64,000 nucleotides of DNA from positions 37,895-101,894 of the forward strand of contig NZ_RBZN01000007.1 of the NCBI RefSeq assembly GCF_003628435.1, written 5' to 3'. This DNA is from Ureibacillus endophyticus (GTDB taxonomy: Bacteria; Bacillota; Bacilli; Bacillales_A; Planococcaceae). Numbering within the stretch: position 1 is the first letter of the stretch; each line of letters opens with the position of its first letter. Made by a program: the position numbers and the translations under genes. The notes beneath the pieces were generated by a model. It was not told the origin of the DNA, ran no database searches, and saw only the letters and a program-made list of their open reading frames with translations. Shown in pieces: positions 36,172-45,567 of this stretch.

Positions 36172-36224
36172 CTTCCTAAGATATATTTAGAAAATATTTT
36201 TACTTTTGGATACCCCTAAATTTA

Positions 36225-36515
36225 TTATTCATTTACAATTTGTTCTTTACAAAATTCCAAAATCATTGATTCTTCTTCATCTTCCAAACCAAAATCTAAG
36301 TACTTATTTTCTCCCTTGTCCATAATGAAGTAATTTAGAAGTTTCGTTTCTCCTTCTTCATTTTGACCAATCAACACTCGAATTTCAATTCCAGCTTCAG
36401 TATAAAGTTCATCTTCTTCATCTACTTCTACATCTATTAAAAACTCGAAACGTTTTCCCTCAATGATATTTGTAGGGTCTTTTATTTCCTCTACCGAAAA
36501 TTGTGTTATCTCCAT
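36225..36515 (-). CDS. DUF6509-like small acidic protein
   Basis: A 96-residue acidic soluble protein. It opens MEITQFSVEEIKDPTNIIEG and has KRFEFLIDVEVDEEDELYTE, GIEIRVLI, NKYLDFGLEDEEESMILEFC. This pattern recalls a small Bacillales family of unknown function (DUF6509). The ATG has GGAGAAA upstream. The gene is followed by a dispersed repeat element. No function can be inferred. Confidence 0.6.
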   Translation of the reverse strand: MEITQFSVEEIKDPTNIIEGKRFEFLIDVEVDEEDELYTEAGIEIRVLIGQNEEGETKLLNYFIMDKGENKYLDFGLEDEEESMILEFCKEQIVNE

Positions 36516-36675
36516 TTATTCAATTTCTCCTTTAACGTATCCTCTTACAAAGAGACTTCTATCTCTATATAATAATCAAAATTGAGTTATGGTCAATTAA
36601 AAGCCTTGTAATGTGACACCATTCACCATATATGACAAAATAAAAATAATCATTCTTAAAGGAGTACCCTGAAAA

Positions 36676-37860
36676 ATGCGTAATTTATTATTTTACCAAG
36701 ACGTAATGATAAAAGAATTTACTGCTCAAGTTTTGAAAACTGGTGTAGATGGAAATCGTCCATATGTCGTCCTTTCAAACACTGCTTTTTATCCAACTGG
36801 CGGAGGTCAACCACATGATACTGGCTTAATAAATGACATTCGGGTAATTGATGTTGAAAAAGTAGATGATGAAATTCGCCATTACACTGAAAAAGAGTGT
36901 AATTTCACTGGAGAAGTACGAGGCTATTTAGATTGGGAACGACGCTTTGATCATATGCAACAACATTGTGGCCAACACATTTTAACTGCAGCATTTGTAG
37001 AACTCTTCGACATCGCAACAGTTAGTTTCCATCTCGGAAGTGAACTAGTAACAATTGATTTAAATACGGAACACATTACCGATGATCAACTTGCCCTCGC
37101 CGAAAAAAGAGCCAATGAAATCATTTTAGAAAATCGACCAATCGAAATAAAATGGGTAAGTAAAGACGAGCTTTCTCAATACAATTTGAGAAAAGAGGTA
37201 TCTGTCGATGAAGATATTCGTTTAGTCATTATCCCTGACTATGACTATAACGGTTGTGGAGGTACCCACCCTACTTCCACTGGCCAAGTAAGCTCTATCA
37301 AAATTATGGGAACAGAAAAAATGAAGAAAATCACACGAGTTTCTTTCGTTTGTGGAAACCGTGTTCTTAATCAACTTGCAATGCGAAAAACAGTGTTATC
37401 AGATGTTTCAAAACAATTAAGTGTACCAGAAGAAAATGCAGCTGATGCACTGCGTAAAGTTTTACTAAGTGCAAAAGCGACTGAGAAAGCACTTTCAGAA
37501 GCACAGGATACGTTATTACAATATGAAGCAAAAGAGTTATTGGAATCTGGTGAAAATGGTATAATTACCGCAATCTTTGAAAATCGTACAGTTCAAACTT
37601 TACAAAAGCTTGGCCGCTCCATTATTTCACTTCAAGATAATGCGATTGCTTTACTTGTTGCTCAGAATGAGGACAAGATTCAATTTATTGCTGCCCGCGG
37701 TAGCAATATTGAAATTAGCATGAAGAATGTTTCAAGTGAAGTATTGCCATTGATTAATGGTAAGGGTGGCGGAAATGATGCATTTGTACAAGGTGGCGGA
37801 GAGAAACTGATTTCTGCACAAGAGCTGTTACAACACATGATAAAACAAGTGATAAAATAG
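36676..37860 (+). CDS. Alanyl-tRNA editing protein, AlaX-like with DHHA1
   Basis: A 394-residue free-standing homologue of the AlaRS editing half. The tRNA-SAD editing site has AFYPTGGGQPHDTGLI (about 37-52), MQQHCGQHILTAAF (about 94-107; His-x3-His) and NGCGGTHPTSTGQV (about 193-206; Cys-x-x-x-His), which together bind zinc. A DHHA1 domain ends the protein (NGKGGGNDAFVQGGGEKL, about 356-373). It hydrolyses Ser- or Gly-mischarged alanyl-tRNA. The start is supported by AAGGAG. It is monocistronic with a bidirectional terminator. Confidence 0.92.
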   Translation: MRNLLFYQDVMIKEFTAQVLKTGVDGNRPYVVLSNTAFYPTGGGQPHDTGLINDIRVIDVEKVDDEIRHYTEKECNFTGEVRGYLDWERRFDHMQQHCGQHILTAAFVELFDIATVSFHLGSELVTIDLNTEHITDDQLALAEKRANEIILENRPIEIKWVSKDELSQYNLRKEVSVDEDIRLVIIPDYDYNGCGGTHPTSTGQVSSIKIMGTEKMKKITRVSFVCGNRVLNQLAMRKTVLSDVSKQLSVPEENAADALRKVLLSAKATEKALSEAQDTLLQYEAKELLESGENGIITAIFENRTVQTLQKLGRSIISLQDNAIALLVAQNEDKIQFIAARGSNIEISMKNVSSEVLPLINGKGGGNDAFVQGGGEKLISAQELLQHMIKQVIK

Positions 37861-37862
37861 GC

Positions 37863-37899
37863 AAAAGCAGTATTTCGGTTATTAAGAAATACTGCTTTC
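37863..37899. terminator. Bidirectional terminator
   Basis: GCAGTATTTC (37867-37876) pairs with GAAATACTGC (37886-37895), with A4 and TTT flanks, between two convergent genes. Confidence 0.85.
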
Positions 37900-37902
37900 A
37901 AT

Positions 37903-38280
37903 TTATTTTGTAATTTTCTTTATGCATAAGTAATTTTCCAATCCATATTTATGTAAGCGTTCAATATTTGCCTTAATTTCTTGATATTCTTTCTTACTAA
38001 TTAAATACCTATCTAATACAATTTTTCCCTTTAAATAAACCATACAACCTTCAAATTCTAATCTAGTTGATATACTTTTTGGCGGTTTATTTCCCCCATA
38101 AAGTAGTTCTGATTTTTCAAACATGGTTCCATTAAATAATCTTTGTAATAAAAGACAATGATCATTATGATACCTTTGATACGTAATAAAAAATTGTAAT
38201 GTTGAGATAGGTATATAATAATAGATTTTTCTTTTATTAAAATCTTCACATTCCATTAGACAATTCGTAAATTTATTCAT
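37903..38280 (-). CDS. Hypothetical protein, 125 residues
   Basis: A soluble, basic, Tyr-rich protein (YYYIPISTLQFFITYQRYHN at about 20-39; MVYLKGKIVLDRYLISKKEY). Six or so Cys residues are scattered without a clear metal motif. ATG with GGAGACATAGTC upstream. Convergent with the AlaX-like gene. I do not recognise a family. Confidence 0.5.
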   Translation of the reverse strand: MNKFTNCLMECEDFNKRKIYYYIPISTLQFFITYQRYHNDHCLLLQRLFNGTMFEKSELLYGGNKPPKSISTRLEFEGCMVYLKGKIVLDRYLISKKEYQEIKANIERLHKYGLENYLCIKKITK

Positions 38281-38496
38281 GACTATGTCTCCCTACATAA
38301 AATTTACGCCCCTTAATGGCAGGTTAAATAAAGATTTTATAGAATCTACCAAATTCATTATGTATAATTTCGTAAAATTAACTAGATATTATTAGGTTAC
38401 CATAAGATGAATTTAATAGTAAATATTTTTTATTTTTATTAAATATCCACCATTTACACAGTGTATATATTGAAGTTTATTTAAAAGAACGAATTA
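38281..38496. other. AT-rich intergenic stretch
   Basis: About 215 bp of AT-rich DNA between the 125-residue gene's start and the dispersed repeat. Apart from the presumed promoter of that gene nothing recognisable is seen. Confidence 0.5.
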
Positions 38497-38655
38497 AAAA
38501 AAGTGTCCAAAAAGTCAAAACTCTTTGGACACCTTTTAAATAAAATATTACTTCTGCGGTGGTCGCATTAAAATGCCACCATCCTCATCACAATTTATCT
38601 GTGACAGAAAGCGAAGCGACCGTCACACAGAGAACTAAAATACTTTTCAGATTCA
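38497..38655 (+). repeat. Dispersed MITE-like element, copy C
   Basis: It starts with a hairpin AAGTGTCCAAA...TTTGGACACCTT (38501-38534), then the core CTTCTGCGGTGG... ATCTGTGACAGAAAGCGAAG, and ends with ACTTTTCAGATTCATCC close to the metallophosphoesterase stop. The hairpin TGTGAC/GTCACA at 38600-38627 is intact. Confidence 0.75.
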
Positions 38656-38659
38656 TCCT

Positions 38660-39475
38660 TTATTTCGTTTTCAGCTCAACTACAACGATTTCAGGTAAAT
38701 TAAGTATTCTAAATGGAACGGTACTATTTCCTAATCCACGACTAACTGCCATTGTTGTCTCGTCCTCTTCATACACCCCAGCAGTATACGTTGGGAAAAA
38801 ACCTTGTGAAGGTGCAAATAACCCGCCGATAAATGGTATACGTACCTGTCCACCGTGGGCATGTCCTGAAAACACTAAATCAATATTATTAACAACATAT
38901 GTGTAAAACATTTCTGGACGATGGGCTAATAAAATTGTAAAATAATCCTCATTAATTTCTGACTTCGCTACATTTAACATAGTTTGCGTTTCATACCCAT
39001 TTAAAGGATCCTCAATACCAAGGATATTAAGATATTCTTCATTACGTTCGAGCGTAACAGAAGTATTTGGCAGGACATGTACACCTAATTCCTTCAATGC
39101 TCCATAAATTTCACTTACTTCATTTATTGCTACTTCATGATTTCCTATTACATAATAAACCTCGGCTATCTCCACAAATTGCTCCACTGCATTAAGGCTT
39201 TGTTGTAAATCATATCGATTGCTATCAATCACATCACCTGTAATCACAATGATATCTGGATTCGATTCTCGTACTTTTTCAACAAGCTTACCTTGTTCTA
39301 TTCCAAATGTTGCATCATGTAAATCAGACACCTGTGCTATTCGTAAACCATTAAAACTTTTCGGTACCTCTTCCGATTCATAGATATGTTCGGTAATAAC
39401 AATCCAGTGATTATTTATATACAAAAATAAATAAACCCCAATAATTATGGAAAATAAAATTAATATTTTTTTCAA
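38660..39475 (-). CDS. Metallophosphoesterase, YkuE/YaeI-like
   Basis: A 271-residue protein with an N-terminal membrane anchor (about 4-22) and a calcineurin-type phosphoesterase domain. The metal-binding motifs are in order: DLHDATFG (about 52-59), VITGDVIDS (about 77-85), GNHE (about 111-114), LAHRPE (about 184-189) and FSGHAHGGQ (about 202-210). It begins at TTG 39475 with a weak GAGTAG upstream. Relatives hydrolyse UDP-diacylglucosamine-like or other lipid-linked phosphates; the substrate here is not known. Confidence 0.85.
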   Translation of the reverse strand: MKKILILFSIIIGVYLFLYINNHWIVITEHIYESEEVPKSFNGLRIAQVSDLHDATFGIEQGKLVEKVRESNPDIIVITGDVIDSNRYDLQQSLNAVEQFVEIAEVYYVIGNHEVAINEVSEIYGALKELGVHVLPNTSVTLERNEEYLNILGIEDPLNGYETQTMLNVAKSEINEDYFTILLAHRPEMFYTYVVNNIDLVFSGHAHGGQVRIPFIGGLFAPSQGFFPTYTAGVYEEDETTMAVSRGLGNSTVPFRILNLPEIVVVELKTK

Positions 39476-39608
39476 AGCTACTCGCTCAATTCATTGATTA
39501 GTTTTATTCAAAAAATCACACTTCTCCATATTATTTCATATGCTTAACGACATTCAAGTATAAGGTAATGGATAAAATTTCTGACGACATCCTTCATTTT
39601 TCAAAAAA

Positions 39609-39798
39609 TTATCCACAATTCTAATCTATCTTATCCACTAATCCGAAGTTCTCCACACCTTTATCCTCAGTTGCATCAGTTGTCCACATTAAAAATCCAA
39701 TTCTCCCCCATAAGATGAAAAAATATTATCCACAATTAAAAAAACATCCACTTTTACGCTACTTAACGTGAAAAGTGGATGTATCAAATTGTGGATAA
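39609..39798. promoter_or_regulatory. DnaA-box cluster
   Basis: Three perfect TTATCCACA boxes (39609-39617, 39726-39734 and, on the minus strand, 39790-39798) are accompanied by near matches TTATCCACT (39631-39639), TTCTCCACA (39649-39657), TTATCCTCA (39661-39669) and TTGTCCACA (39680-39688). All are within 190 bp of an otherwise non-coding gap. There is no dnaA, dnaN or rep gene nearby. Confidence 0.7.
39742..39782 (-). terminator. Terminator of the mrp operon
   Basis: ACATCCACTTTTACG pairs with CGTGAAAAGTGGATGT (one bulge) and T7 follows on the minus strand. It lies inside the DnaA-box cluster. Confidence 0.85.
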
Positions 39799-39799
39799 C

Positions 39800-40186
39800 T
39801 TAATTATTATCTATCTTTAACTCTTTATTTTCTTCATTTGCAAACAATAATGGTTTTAATTCATCCTCGCCTGAACCTTCCGCTAATGGTACTCGGGAAC
39901 GATAAGCCGCGCGACAAATTAAATGTCCGGCAACAGGCGCTGTAATAAACACAAATATAATACCTAATATTAAACGGATGCTCACATATCCATCATGAAA
40001 CCAAAAATAAATGAAAGCACCTGTTAAACTAACTAATACTGCTAACGTAGAGCTTTTTGAAGCTGCGTGGGATCGTGTATATACATCTGGTAATCGAATC
40101 AATCCCAAAGCACTAATTACACTAATTATACCGCCTAGTAAAATTAGTAGAATTGCACCCCACTCAATTATCTCCTTTGCGTTCAA
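39800..40186 (-). CDS. mrpG: Mrp antiporter subunit G
   Basis: The last gene of the mrpABCDEFG operon. 128 residues, three helices (about 8-30, 40-60, 65-90), with LGLIRLPDVYTRSHAASKSS (about 28-47), the highly conserved MrpG/MnhG signature. I choose TTG 40186, with AAAGGGG 8 nt upstream inside the mrpF end; longer frames would extend far into mrpF. The stop lies just inside a DnaA-box-rich gap. MrpG is one of the small subunits needed for assembly of the Na+/H+ exchanging complex. Confidence 0.9.
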   Translation of the reverse strand: MNAKEIIEWGAILLILLGGIISVISALGLIRLPDVYTRSHAASKSSTLAVLVSLTGAFIYFWFHDGYVSIRLILGIIFVFITAPVAGHLICRAAYRSRVPLAEGSGEDELKPLLFANEENKELKIDNN

Positions 40187-40448
40187 CAATAACACCCCTT
40201 TCGATATATTTCGAAAAGGCAATCGTTCCAATAAAAGCTAAAATACCTAAAATTAAAATTGCCTCTAAAAAGGCTTTCGTATTCAAAAGAATGGATACGA
40301 TGGCTATCGCAGAAATTAGATTCACACCAATCGTATCTAATGCAATGGCGCGATCAGGCATTGAAGGTCCCATTATGACACGATATAGAAGAATAGCTAT
40401 CGCTATCATAAATAAAGTTAATGCAACTAACATAATAGTTTCTTTCAT
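40164..40448 (-). CDS. mrpF: Mrp antiporter subunit F
   Basis: A 94-residue, three-helix protein starting MKETIMLVALTLFMIAIAIL with GPSMPDRAIALDTIG (about 27-41), the MrpF/PhaF signature. It overlaps mrpE by ATGA and mrpG by about 20 bp, showing translational coupling. The ATG has AGGTGAC upstream. In Mrp complexes, MrpF is required for activity and has been linked to bile-acid and Na+ transport in Bacillus. Confidence 0.92.
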   Translation of the reverse strand: MKETIMLVALTLFMIAIAILLYRVIMGPSMPDRAIALDTIGVNLISAIAIVSILLNTKAFLEAILILGILAFIGTIAFSKYIERGVIVERKGDN

Positions 40449-40930
40449 TCTCGTGTCACCTCCATAATTGCTTTTTCATATTTCCCAATCGATCGAATAA
40501 CTTCTTCCTTCGATTGTTCTATATCCATAGCATGAATATAAAACACATCTCCTTTTTCTGAGACCTCCATTACAACAGAACCTGGAGTTAGAGTTAATAA
40601 CAACGCCAATGCCGTAACTTCCCATTCACCTTCTAAGTTTGTTTTATAAGTGAAAATACCAGGCGTGATATTTAATTTTGGTGTAAGGATTTGTTTCATA
40701 ACAGAAAAACTGGATATTAAGATTTCCTTTATAAATAACAAGATCAAATTGATTAATTTAATTACTCGATTTAAATAGAATCTTGTACCAAAGAAACGAT
40801 GCATGACATATAAAATTCCTATTCCTACTACAAATCCGCTAAAGAAAGTTGTAATTTCTGGAGTAGGTGCATCAACTAATAACAGCCACAATAGTGCTAT
40901 AAATAGATTTAATAAAAATTGACCAAACAA
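40445..40930 (-). CDS. mrpE: Mrp antiporter subunit E
   Basis: A 161-residue protein starting MFGQFLLNLFIALLWLLLVD (two membrane segments, about 3-45) followed by a soluble domain with LTLTPGSVVMEVS (about 113-125), the MrpE signature. I use TTG 40930, with AAGGAG 8 nt upstream; the annotated-looking GTG at 40939 abuts that site. The N-terminus then lines up with B. subtilis MrpE. It overlaps the stop of mrpF by 4 nt. Confidence 0.9.
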   Translation of the reverse strand: MFGQFLLNLFIALLWLLLVDAPTPEITTFFSGFVVGIGILYVMHRFFGTRFYLNRVIKLINLILLFIKEILISSFSVMKQILTPKLNITPGIFTYKTNLEGEWEVTALALLLTLTPGSVVMEVSEKGDVFYIHAMDIEQSKEEVIRSIGKYEKAIMEVTRE

Positions 40931-40935
40931 CCCAC

Positions 40936-42414
40936 TCACTCCTTTAACACTGCATCAATGTAGACAGATGGATTAATTAATGTGTTTACTGCATCTTTCA
41001 CATATACTGCCAACGACTCTGCCCCAACTCCAATAAATACTATTGAGATTGCTAGTAATATAAAGGAGCTATAAGCACCCTTTGGAATCCGCTTACGATC
41101 TTCAAAACTAATAGTAGTTTCACCAAAGAATGAAGCTAAGAAGATTCTTAACAGAGAATATAGAACAATAATGCTCGAAGCAAAACCAATCGCTAACAAT
41201 ATGTAAGACTCAGCTTCTAATGCACCTTGACCAATTAATATTTTCCCAACAAAACCGCTTAAAGGCGGGATTCCAGTTAAAGCAAGCAAGACAATAAAGT
41301 AGATCCATCCAAATAGAGGATAGTTACGAATTAATCCACTCATATTTTTTATTATGGTTTCATCTGTTAAATAAACCATCATTCCAATAATTAAAAATAA
41401 TAGAGCTTTCGCAACCATATCGTGCATTAAATAATAAACAGCACCTGTCATGGCGGTTTCTGTTCCTGCTGCTAAACCAATTAAAATAAAACCAACACCA
41501 ATGATGACGTTATACGTTCCAATGGTATAAACATCCCTACCTGACAATGCACCCAGACAACCAGCAATGATTGTGATTCCAGCCATAATACCAATCAAAG
41601 TATGGGTAATCTCTTGATTTAAAGGGAACATTAATGTAAATGTACGGATTAAAGCGTAAATCCCTACCTTTGTTAATAATGCAGAAAATAAAGCCTGCAC
41701 TGCAGCTGGCGGCACACTATAAGAACCTGGTAACCAAAAGAATAATAGTAAACCTGCTTTTAAGCCAAAAACAAGTAGGAATAAAATAGCTACTGTAGTT
41801 AGTAATGGCTCTTGACCAGCTTCTGCAACACGTTCTGCAATATGGGCCATATTTAATGTTTTGACTGTCCCATATAGAAATGCAAGTGCAACTAAGAACA
41901 ACCATGATGCCACTACATTTATTAATACATATTTTAAAGATTCTCGAAGTTGAACCTTTTTACCACCCATCGCTACTAGTACATAAGATGCGAGTAACAT
42001 CACTTCGAAACAAACAAATAAGTTGAAAATATCCCCAGTTAAAAATGATCCATTTACCCCTGCTATTAAAAACATCACAAACGGGTAGAAAAACATCTTT
42101 TCGTTATCTTTACCAATAGTTGAAAAGGCGTACAGTAAACAAATCGTTGTTACAACACTTGCAGTTAAAACAAGCAGCAAAGCAAAGGAATCCGCTACAA
42201 ACAAAATACCAAATGGAGGTAACCAGCCGCTAAAGTCTAGCCTAATAATTCCTTCCGTTTGGACAATATCTAATAGTAAAAAGCTAATGACACTAACTGT
42301 AATCATTGTAATTATACTAATAACACGTTGTAGCATAATGGAACTTCGTAGAAATACGAGAATGATGCCTGTAATAATTGGAATAATTAGGGGAAGTACG
42401 ATTAAATTATTCAT
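40936..42414 (-). CDS. mrpD: Mrp antiporter subunit D
   Basis: A 492-residue protein of about fourteen helices related to complex I antiporter-like subunits (NuoM/N). Key segments: CFEVMLLASYVLVAMGG (about 134-150), the Lys-containing GLKAGLLLFFWLPGSYSVPP (about 217-236) and AVYYLMHDMVAKALLFLIIG (about 327-346). MrpA and MrpD are the presumed proton-conducting pair. It overlaps mrpC at the stop (ATGAATAA) and has GAGGGGAG upstream. Confidence 0.95.
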   Translation of the reverse strand: MNNLIVLPLIIPIITGIILVFLRSSIMLQRVISIITMITVSVISFLLLDIVQTEGIIRLDFSGWLPPFGILFVADSFALLLVLTASVVTTICLLYAFSTIGKDNEKMFFYPFVMFLIAGVNGSFLTGDIFNLFVCFEVMLLASYVLVAMGGKKVQLRESLKYVLINVVASWLFLVALAFLYGTVKTLNMAHIAERVAEAGQEPLLTTVAILFLLVFGLKAGLLLFFWLPGSYSVPPAAVQALFSALLTKVGIYALIRTFTLMFPLNQEITHTLIGIMAGITIIAGCLGALSGRDVYTIGTYNVIIGVGFILIGLAAGTETAMTGAVYYLMHDMVAKALLFLIIGMMVYLTDETIIKNMSGLIRNYPLFGWIYFIVLLALTGIPPLSGFVGKILIGQGALEAESYILLAIGFASSIIVLYSLLRIFLASFFGETTISFEDRKRIPKGAYSSFILLAISIVFIGVGAESLAVYVKDAVNTLINPSVYIDAVLKE

Positions 42415-42745
42415 CAGAAACTCCCCTCAATTCACGAAAATCAGCAGTTCCATTCGTTTTATACGTTCGATAAGCCAGTACTAGCAAAAATGCCGTAGTG
42501 GCAAAACTAATAACAATTGCAGTTAATATTAAGGCTTGAGGCAAGGCATCTGTAAACTCGCCTTCAGATTGACCAAGTAATGGGACAATCCCTTTTTTTA
42601 ATCCACCCATAGCTAATATTAATAAGTGGACTGCATGGGATAATATAGCGGTTCCTACAATGACACGAATCATATGTCGAGAGAGGATTAAGTAGGTACC
42701 AACTGAAACTAGAATTCCAACTAATACGACAATTAAAGACTCCAT
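42407..42745 (-). CDS. mrpC: Mrp antiporter subunit C
   Basis: A 112-residue, three-helix NuoK-like subunit. HMIRVIVGTAILSHAVHLLI (about 24-43) with the conserved polar residues, and DALPQALILTAIVISFATTA (about 69-88) with the TAIVI motif. I choose ATG 42745, with AGTGAGG 9 nt upstream; GTG 42760 and ATG 42754 are too close to or overlap that site. It starts 1 nt after the mrpB stop, showing coupling. Confidence 0.92.
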   Translation of the reverse strand: MESLIVVLVGILVSVGTYLILSRHMIRVIVGTAILSHAVHLLILAMGGLKKGIVPLLGQSEGEFTDALPQALILTAIVISFATTAFLLVLAYRTYKTNGTADFRELRGVSDE

Positions 42746-42746
42746 A

Positions 42747-43169
42747 CTATTCATCCTCACTTATACTTAAGATAATCGTCACAAGTGTTCCTATTACAGT
42801 TAAGGCGACACCAGCTTCGAAAATTGTAACTGTTGTTAAATGCTTCTCTCCTAAGATAGGGATATTAAAATACCCATCTGTTTGAGAAAGGAATGGCGCG
42901 TTAAAGTACAGAGATCCAATTGCAGAACCTGTTGCTAATAGAACCCCTAATGCAGCTACTTTTTTAAAATCAAAGGGCATTTTTTTATGCACTGTTTCAA
43001 GGTCATAAGTGATGTATAGAAGAACTATTCCCGAACCTAACACAAGCCCTCCTATGAAACCTCCACCTGGTGCGTTATGCCCTGAAAAGAATAAATAAAC
43101 ACCTAAAGTTAAAATGATAAATACGACACCTTTTACAACTGTGCGTAAGATTACATCATTAATTTTCAA
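42747..43169 (-). CDS. mrpB: Mrp antiporter subunit B
   Basis: A 140-residue four-helix protein with FFSGHNAPGGGFIGGLVLGS (about 27-46), the MrpB signature (H-N-x-P-G-G-G-F). Conserved acidic residues in the last helix (IFEAGVALTVIG) match the family. I choose TTG 43169 because GGGGG lies about 9 nt upstream; ATG 43178 directly abuts that site. It overlaps the mrpA end by 11 nt. Confidence 0.9.
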   Translation of the reverse strand: MKINDVILRTVVKGVVFIILTLGVYLFFSGHNAPGGGFIGGLVLGSGIVLLYITYDLETVHKKMPFDFKKVAALGVLLATGSAIGSLYFNAPFLSQTDGYFNIPILGEKHLTTVTIFEAGVALTVIGTLVTIILSISEDE

Positions 43170-45567
43170 TATCGGCATCCCCCTTTTTCGCTTTTAGCTT
43201 AATGATTGTATAAACTCCTAAGCCTGCTATAAAGAGAACGACCACTTCTAACATCGTATCAAACGCCCGGAAATCACCTAAAATTGTATTTACGATATTT
43301 TTCCCACCTGCTAGATTGTAGGCGTCTTCAAAATAGGTTGAGATCGTTTCAAATTTTTCATAGTTTATAACAGCTAAACCAACGATCGTAACAGTTGCAC
43401 CTACAAGAATTGAAATAACCCCATTTGTAAATTTAACCCGCTTCGATGTTCGCTCTGGTGTTAAATCAGGTAAAAATTTGAAACAAATTAGAAACAGTGC
43501 TGTTGTAACGGATTCCACTACAAGTTGTGTTAATGCTAAATCGGGTGCGCGGAAAATAACAAAGAAAAATGCAACGGAATAGCCCAGTACCCCATTTAAT
43601 AACACGGAGGCGATACGTGATGTTGTAAAAAGGATTGCTACTGCTGCAAAAATTACAACAAACACTAAAATTAATTCAAAGCTTTCTACACTTGAGTTAC
43701 TCATCAAACTCCATTCAAAGGAATCTGTTAAGAAAAAGATGCCCGCAACAACAATGACAAACACCATATAAATATAAGAAAAGTAATGAGTGAGATTCCC
43801 GGTCATATAACGTTTTGTTAAATTCTCTGATACGTTTTCACTAAAGCTAATTATTGTTTCGTATAGTGAATTTAACGTAAATCTTTGTGGAATCCATCGA
43901 TAAATTGGCTTCCACCGTTTTAAAAAGTAATATAGGGTACCTCCTAAAATGACTACCCCAATTGTCATCCATAATTCCATATTCAATCCATGCCACGCAG
44001 AAATATGTGGTGTTAATTCTTCTGTTGATGGGAATGTAGGATAAATGCTTGCCATAGCAGGTTGTAAAATATAATGACCTAATAAATTTGGAAACACAAA
44101 GATTCCTACTACTAGTCCAATCAGGATAAATGGAGGAATTAACATACCTATCGGTGCTTCGTGAGGATTCTTATCTAAAATATCGGGCTTAATTTTTCCG
44201 AAGAAGGTTTTTCCAACGATAATTAAGCAATAAACAAAAGTAAATATACTAGCTACCCATGCAATGACTGGTATTACGACACCAAGACTATCAATCGAAA
44301 ACACATCTAATTGTGTAATTTTTAAGGTAGCTGCAAAGAACATTTCTTTACTTAAAAAACCGTTAAATGGAGGCATCCCTGCCATCGATAAACTACCGAT
44401 TAATGCTACAGTAAATGTAAAAGGTAAAATCGGCATGAGTCCACCAAGTCGGCGAATGTCTCTTGTTCCAATTTCATGGTCTACAATTCCCACCATCATA
44501 AACAGTGCGCCCTTAAATGTAGAATGATTAATTAAATGGAACAGTGCTGCAAAGGCTGCTTGTGTATAAATAATTGAATCTTGACTATAGCCTAAATAAA
44601 CAGCAATAGAGCCTAACCCAAGTAAACTCATAATAAGTCCTAGTTGACTAACTGTTGAAAAGGCAAGTAAAGCTTTTAAGTCTACTTGTTTCACAGCATT
44701 AAATGAACCCCAAAATAATGTTAATAGTCCAACACCAGTGACTGCCCAAAACCAAGTCATCTCGCCTCCAAAAATTGGCGTAAACCGAGCTACTATGTAA
44801 ATACCAGCTTTCACCATCGTAGCTGAGTGTAAATAGGCACTAACCGGGGTTGGCGCTTCCATTGCATCTGGAAGCCAAATATGGAAGGGAAATTGTGCAG
44901 ACTTTGTAAATGCTCCTAAAAGAACTAATACAAGTGCTGGGATAAATAATGCATGCTCACTAATACCAGCAATATTTGATATGATTTCCTGTATGCTAAA
45001 CGTTCCGCTCATTGAATACAACATTAGAAACCCTACTAACATTGCAATTCCACCTGAGACAGTAATGGTCATTGATTTCCTAGCCCCTGCTCGTGAAGCT
45101 TTACGATGATGCCAAAAAGCAATGAGCAAAAAGGAAGAGACACTTGTTAACTCCCAAAATGCATATAAAACTAATAAATGATCTGAAAATACAACGCCAA
45201 GCATTGCCCCCATAAATAACAGCAAGTAGCAATAAAAATGGTGCAACGACTCTTTTTTAGATAAATAAAAGATGGAATATAAGATTACTAAACTTCCAAC
45301 ACCCGTTATAAGTAAACTAAATATTAAACTTAAACCATCGAGGTATGTTGTGAAATTTATATTAAATGAGGGGATCCACTCATAATTATTGGAAAACGTT
45401 TGATTCTTCGCAATACGAGGAATATATGTAGTTAATAAAAGGAACAAACTTAATGGGACCACTAAAACAACCCAACCGATAACCTTTTTGGGTAGTCGCC
45501 TATAAAAAATAGGAATGCACGCTGCTACAATAAAAGGTAACAGGATAATGGCAAGCTCAAATGTCAC
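43159..45567 (-). CDS. mrpA: Mrp antiporter subunit A
   Basis: An 802-residue protein and the first gene of the operon. The N-terminal part is NuoL-like with GAMLGVVFSDHLLVLYAFWE (about 110-129), AFTKSAQFPFHIWLPDAMEA (about 217-236, TM Lys) and LHSATMVKAGIYI. The C-terminal part has the MrpA-specific extension homologous to MrpB partners (RAPDLALTQLVVESVTTALF, about 676-695). It starts at GTG 45567 with AGGAGG upstream. The order A-G is the common group 1 arrangement. The complex exports Na+ in exchange for H+, supporting alkali and salt tolerance and the proton-motive force. Confidence 0.95.
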   Translation of the reverse strand: MTFELAIILLPFIVAACIPIFYRRLPKKVIGWVVLVVPLSLFLLLTTYIPRIAKNQTFSNNYEWIPSFNINFTTYLDGLSLIFSLLITGVGSLVILYSIFYLSKKESLHHFYCYLLLFMGAMLGVVFSDHLLVLYAFWELTSVSSFLLIAFWHHRKASRAGARKSMTITVSGGIAMLVGFLMLYSMSGTFSIQEIISNIAGISEHALFIPALVLVLLGAFTKSAQFPFHIWLPDAMEAPTPVSAYLHSATMVKAGIYIVARFTPIFGGEMTWFWAVTGVGLLTLFWGSFNAVKQVDLKALLAFSTVSQLGLIMSLLGLGSIAVYLGYSQDSIIYTQAAFAALFHLINHSTFKGALFMMVGIVDHEIGTRDIRRLGGLMPILPFTFTVALIGSLSMAGMPPFNGFLSKEMFFAATLKITQLDVFSIDSLGVVIPVIAWVASIFTFVYCLIIVGKTFFGKIKPDILDKNPHEAPIGMLIPPFILIGLVVGIFVFPNLLGHYILQPAMASIYPTFPSTEELTPHISAWHGLNMELWMTIGVVILGGTLYYFLKRWKPIYRWIPQRFTLNSLYETIISFSENVSENLTKRYMTGNLTHYFSYIYMVFVIVVAGIFFLTDSFEWSLMSNSSVESFELILVFVVIFAAVAILFTTSRIASVLLNGVLGYSVAFFFVIFRAPDLALTQLVVESVTTALFLICFKFLPDLTPERTSKRVKFTNGVISILVGATVTIVGLAVINYEKFETISTYFEDAYNLAGGKNIVNTILGDFRAFDTMLEVVVLFIAGLGVYTIIKLKAKKGDADIEN

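Noticed and set aside
39609..39798. Chromosomal or plasmid origin of replication
   Set aside because: DnaA boxes are present but there is no dnaA, dnaN, rep or AT-rich unwinding module adjacent; called a DnaA-box cluster only.
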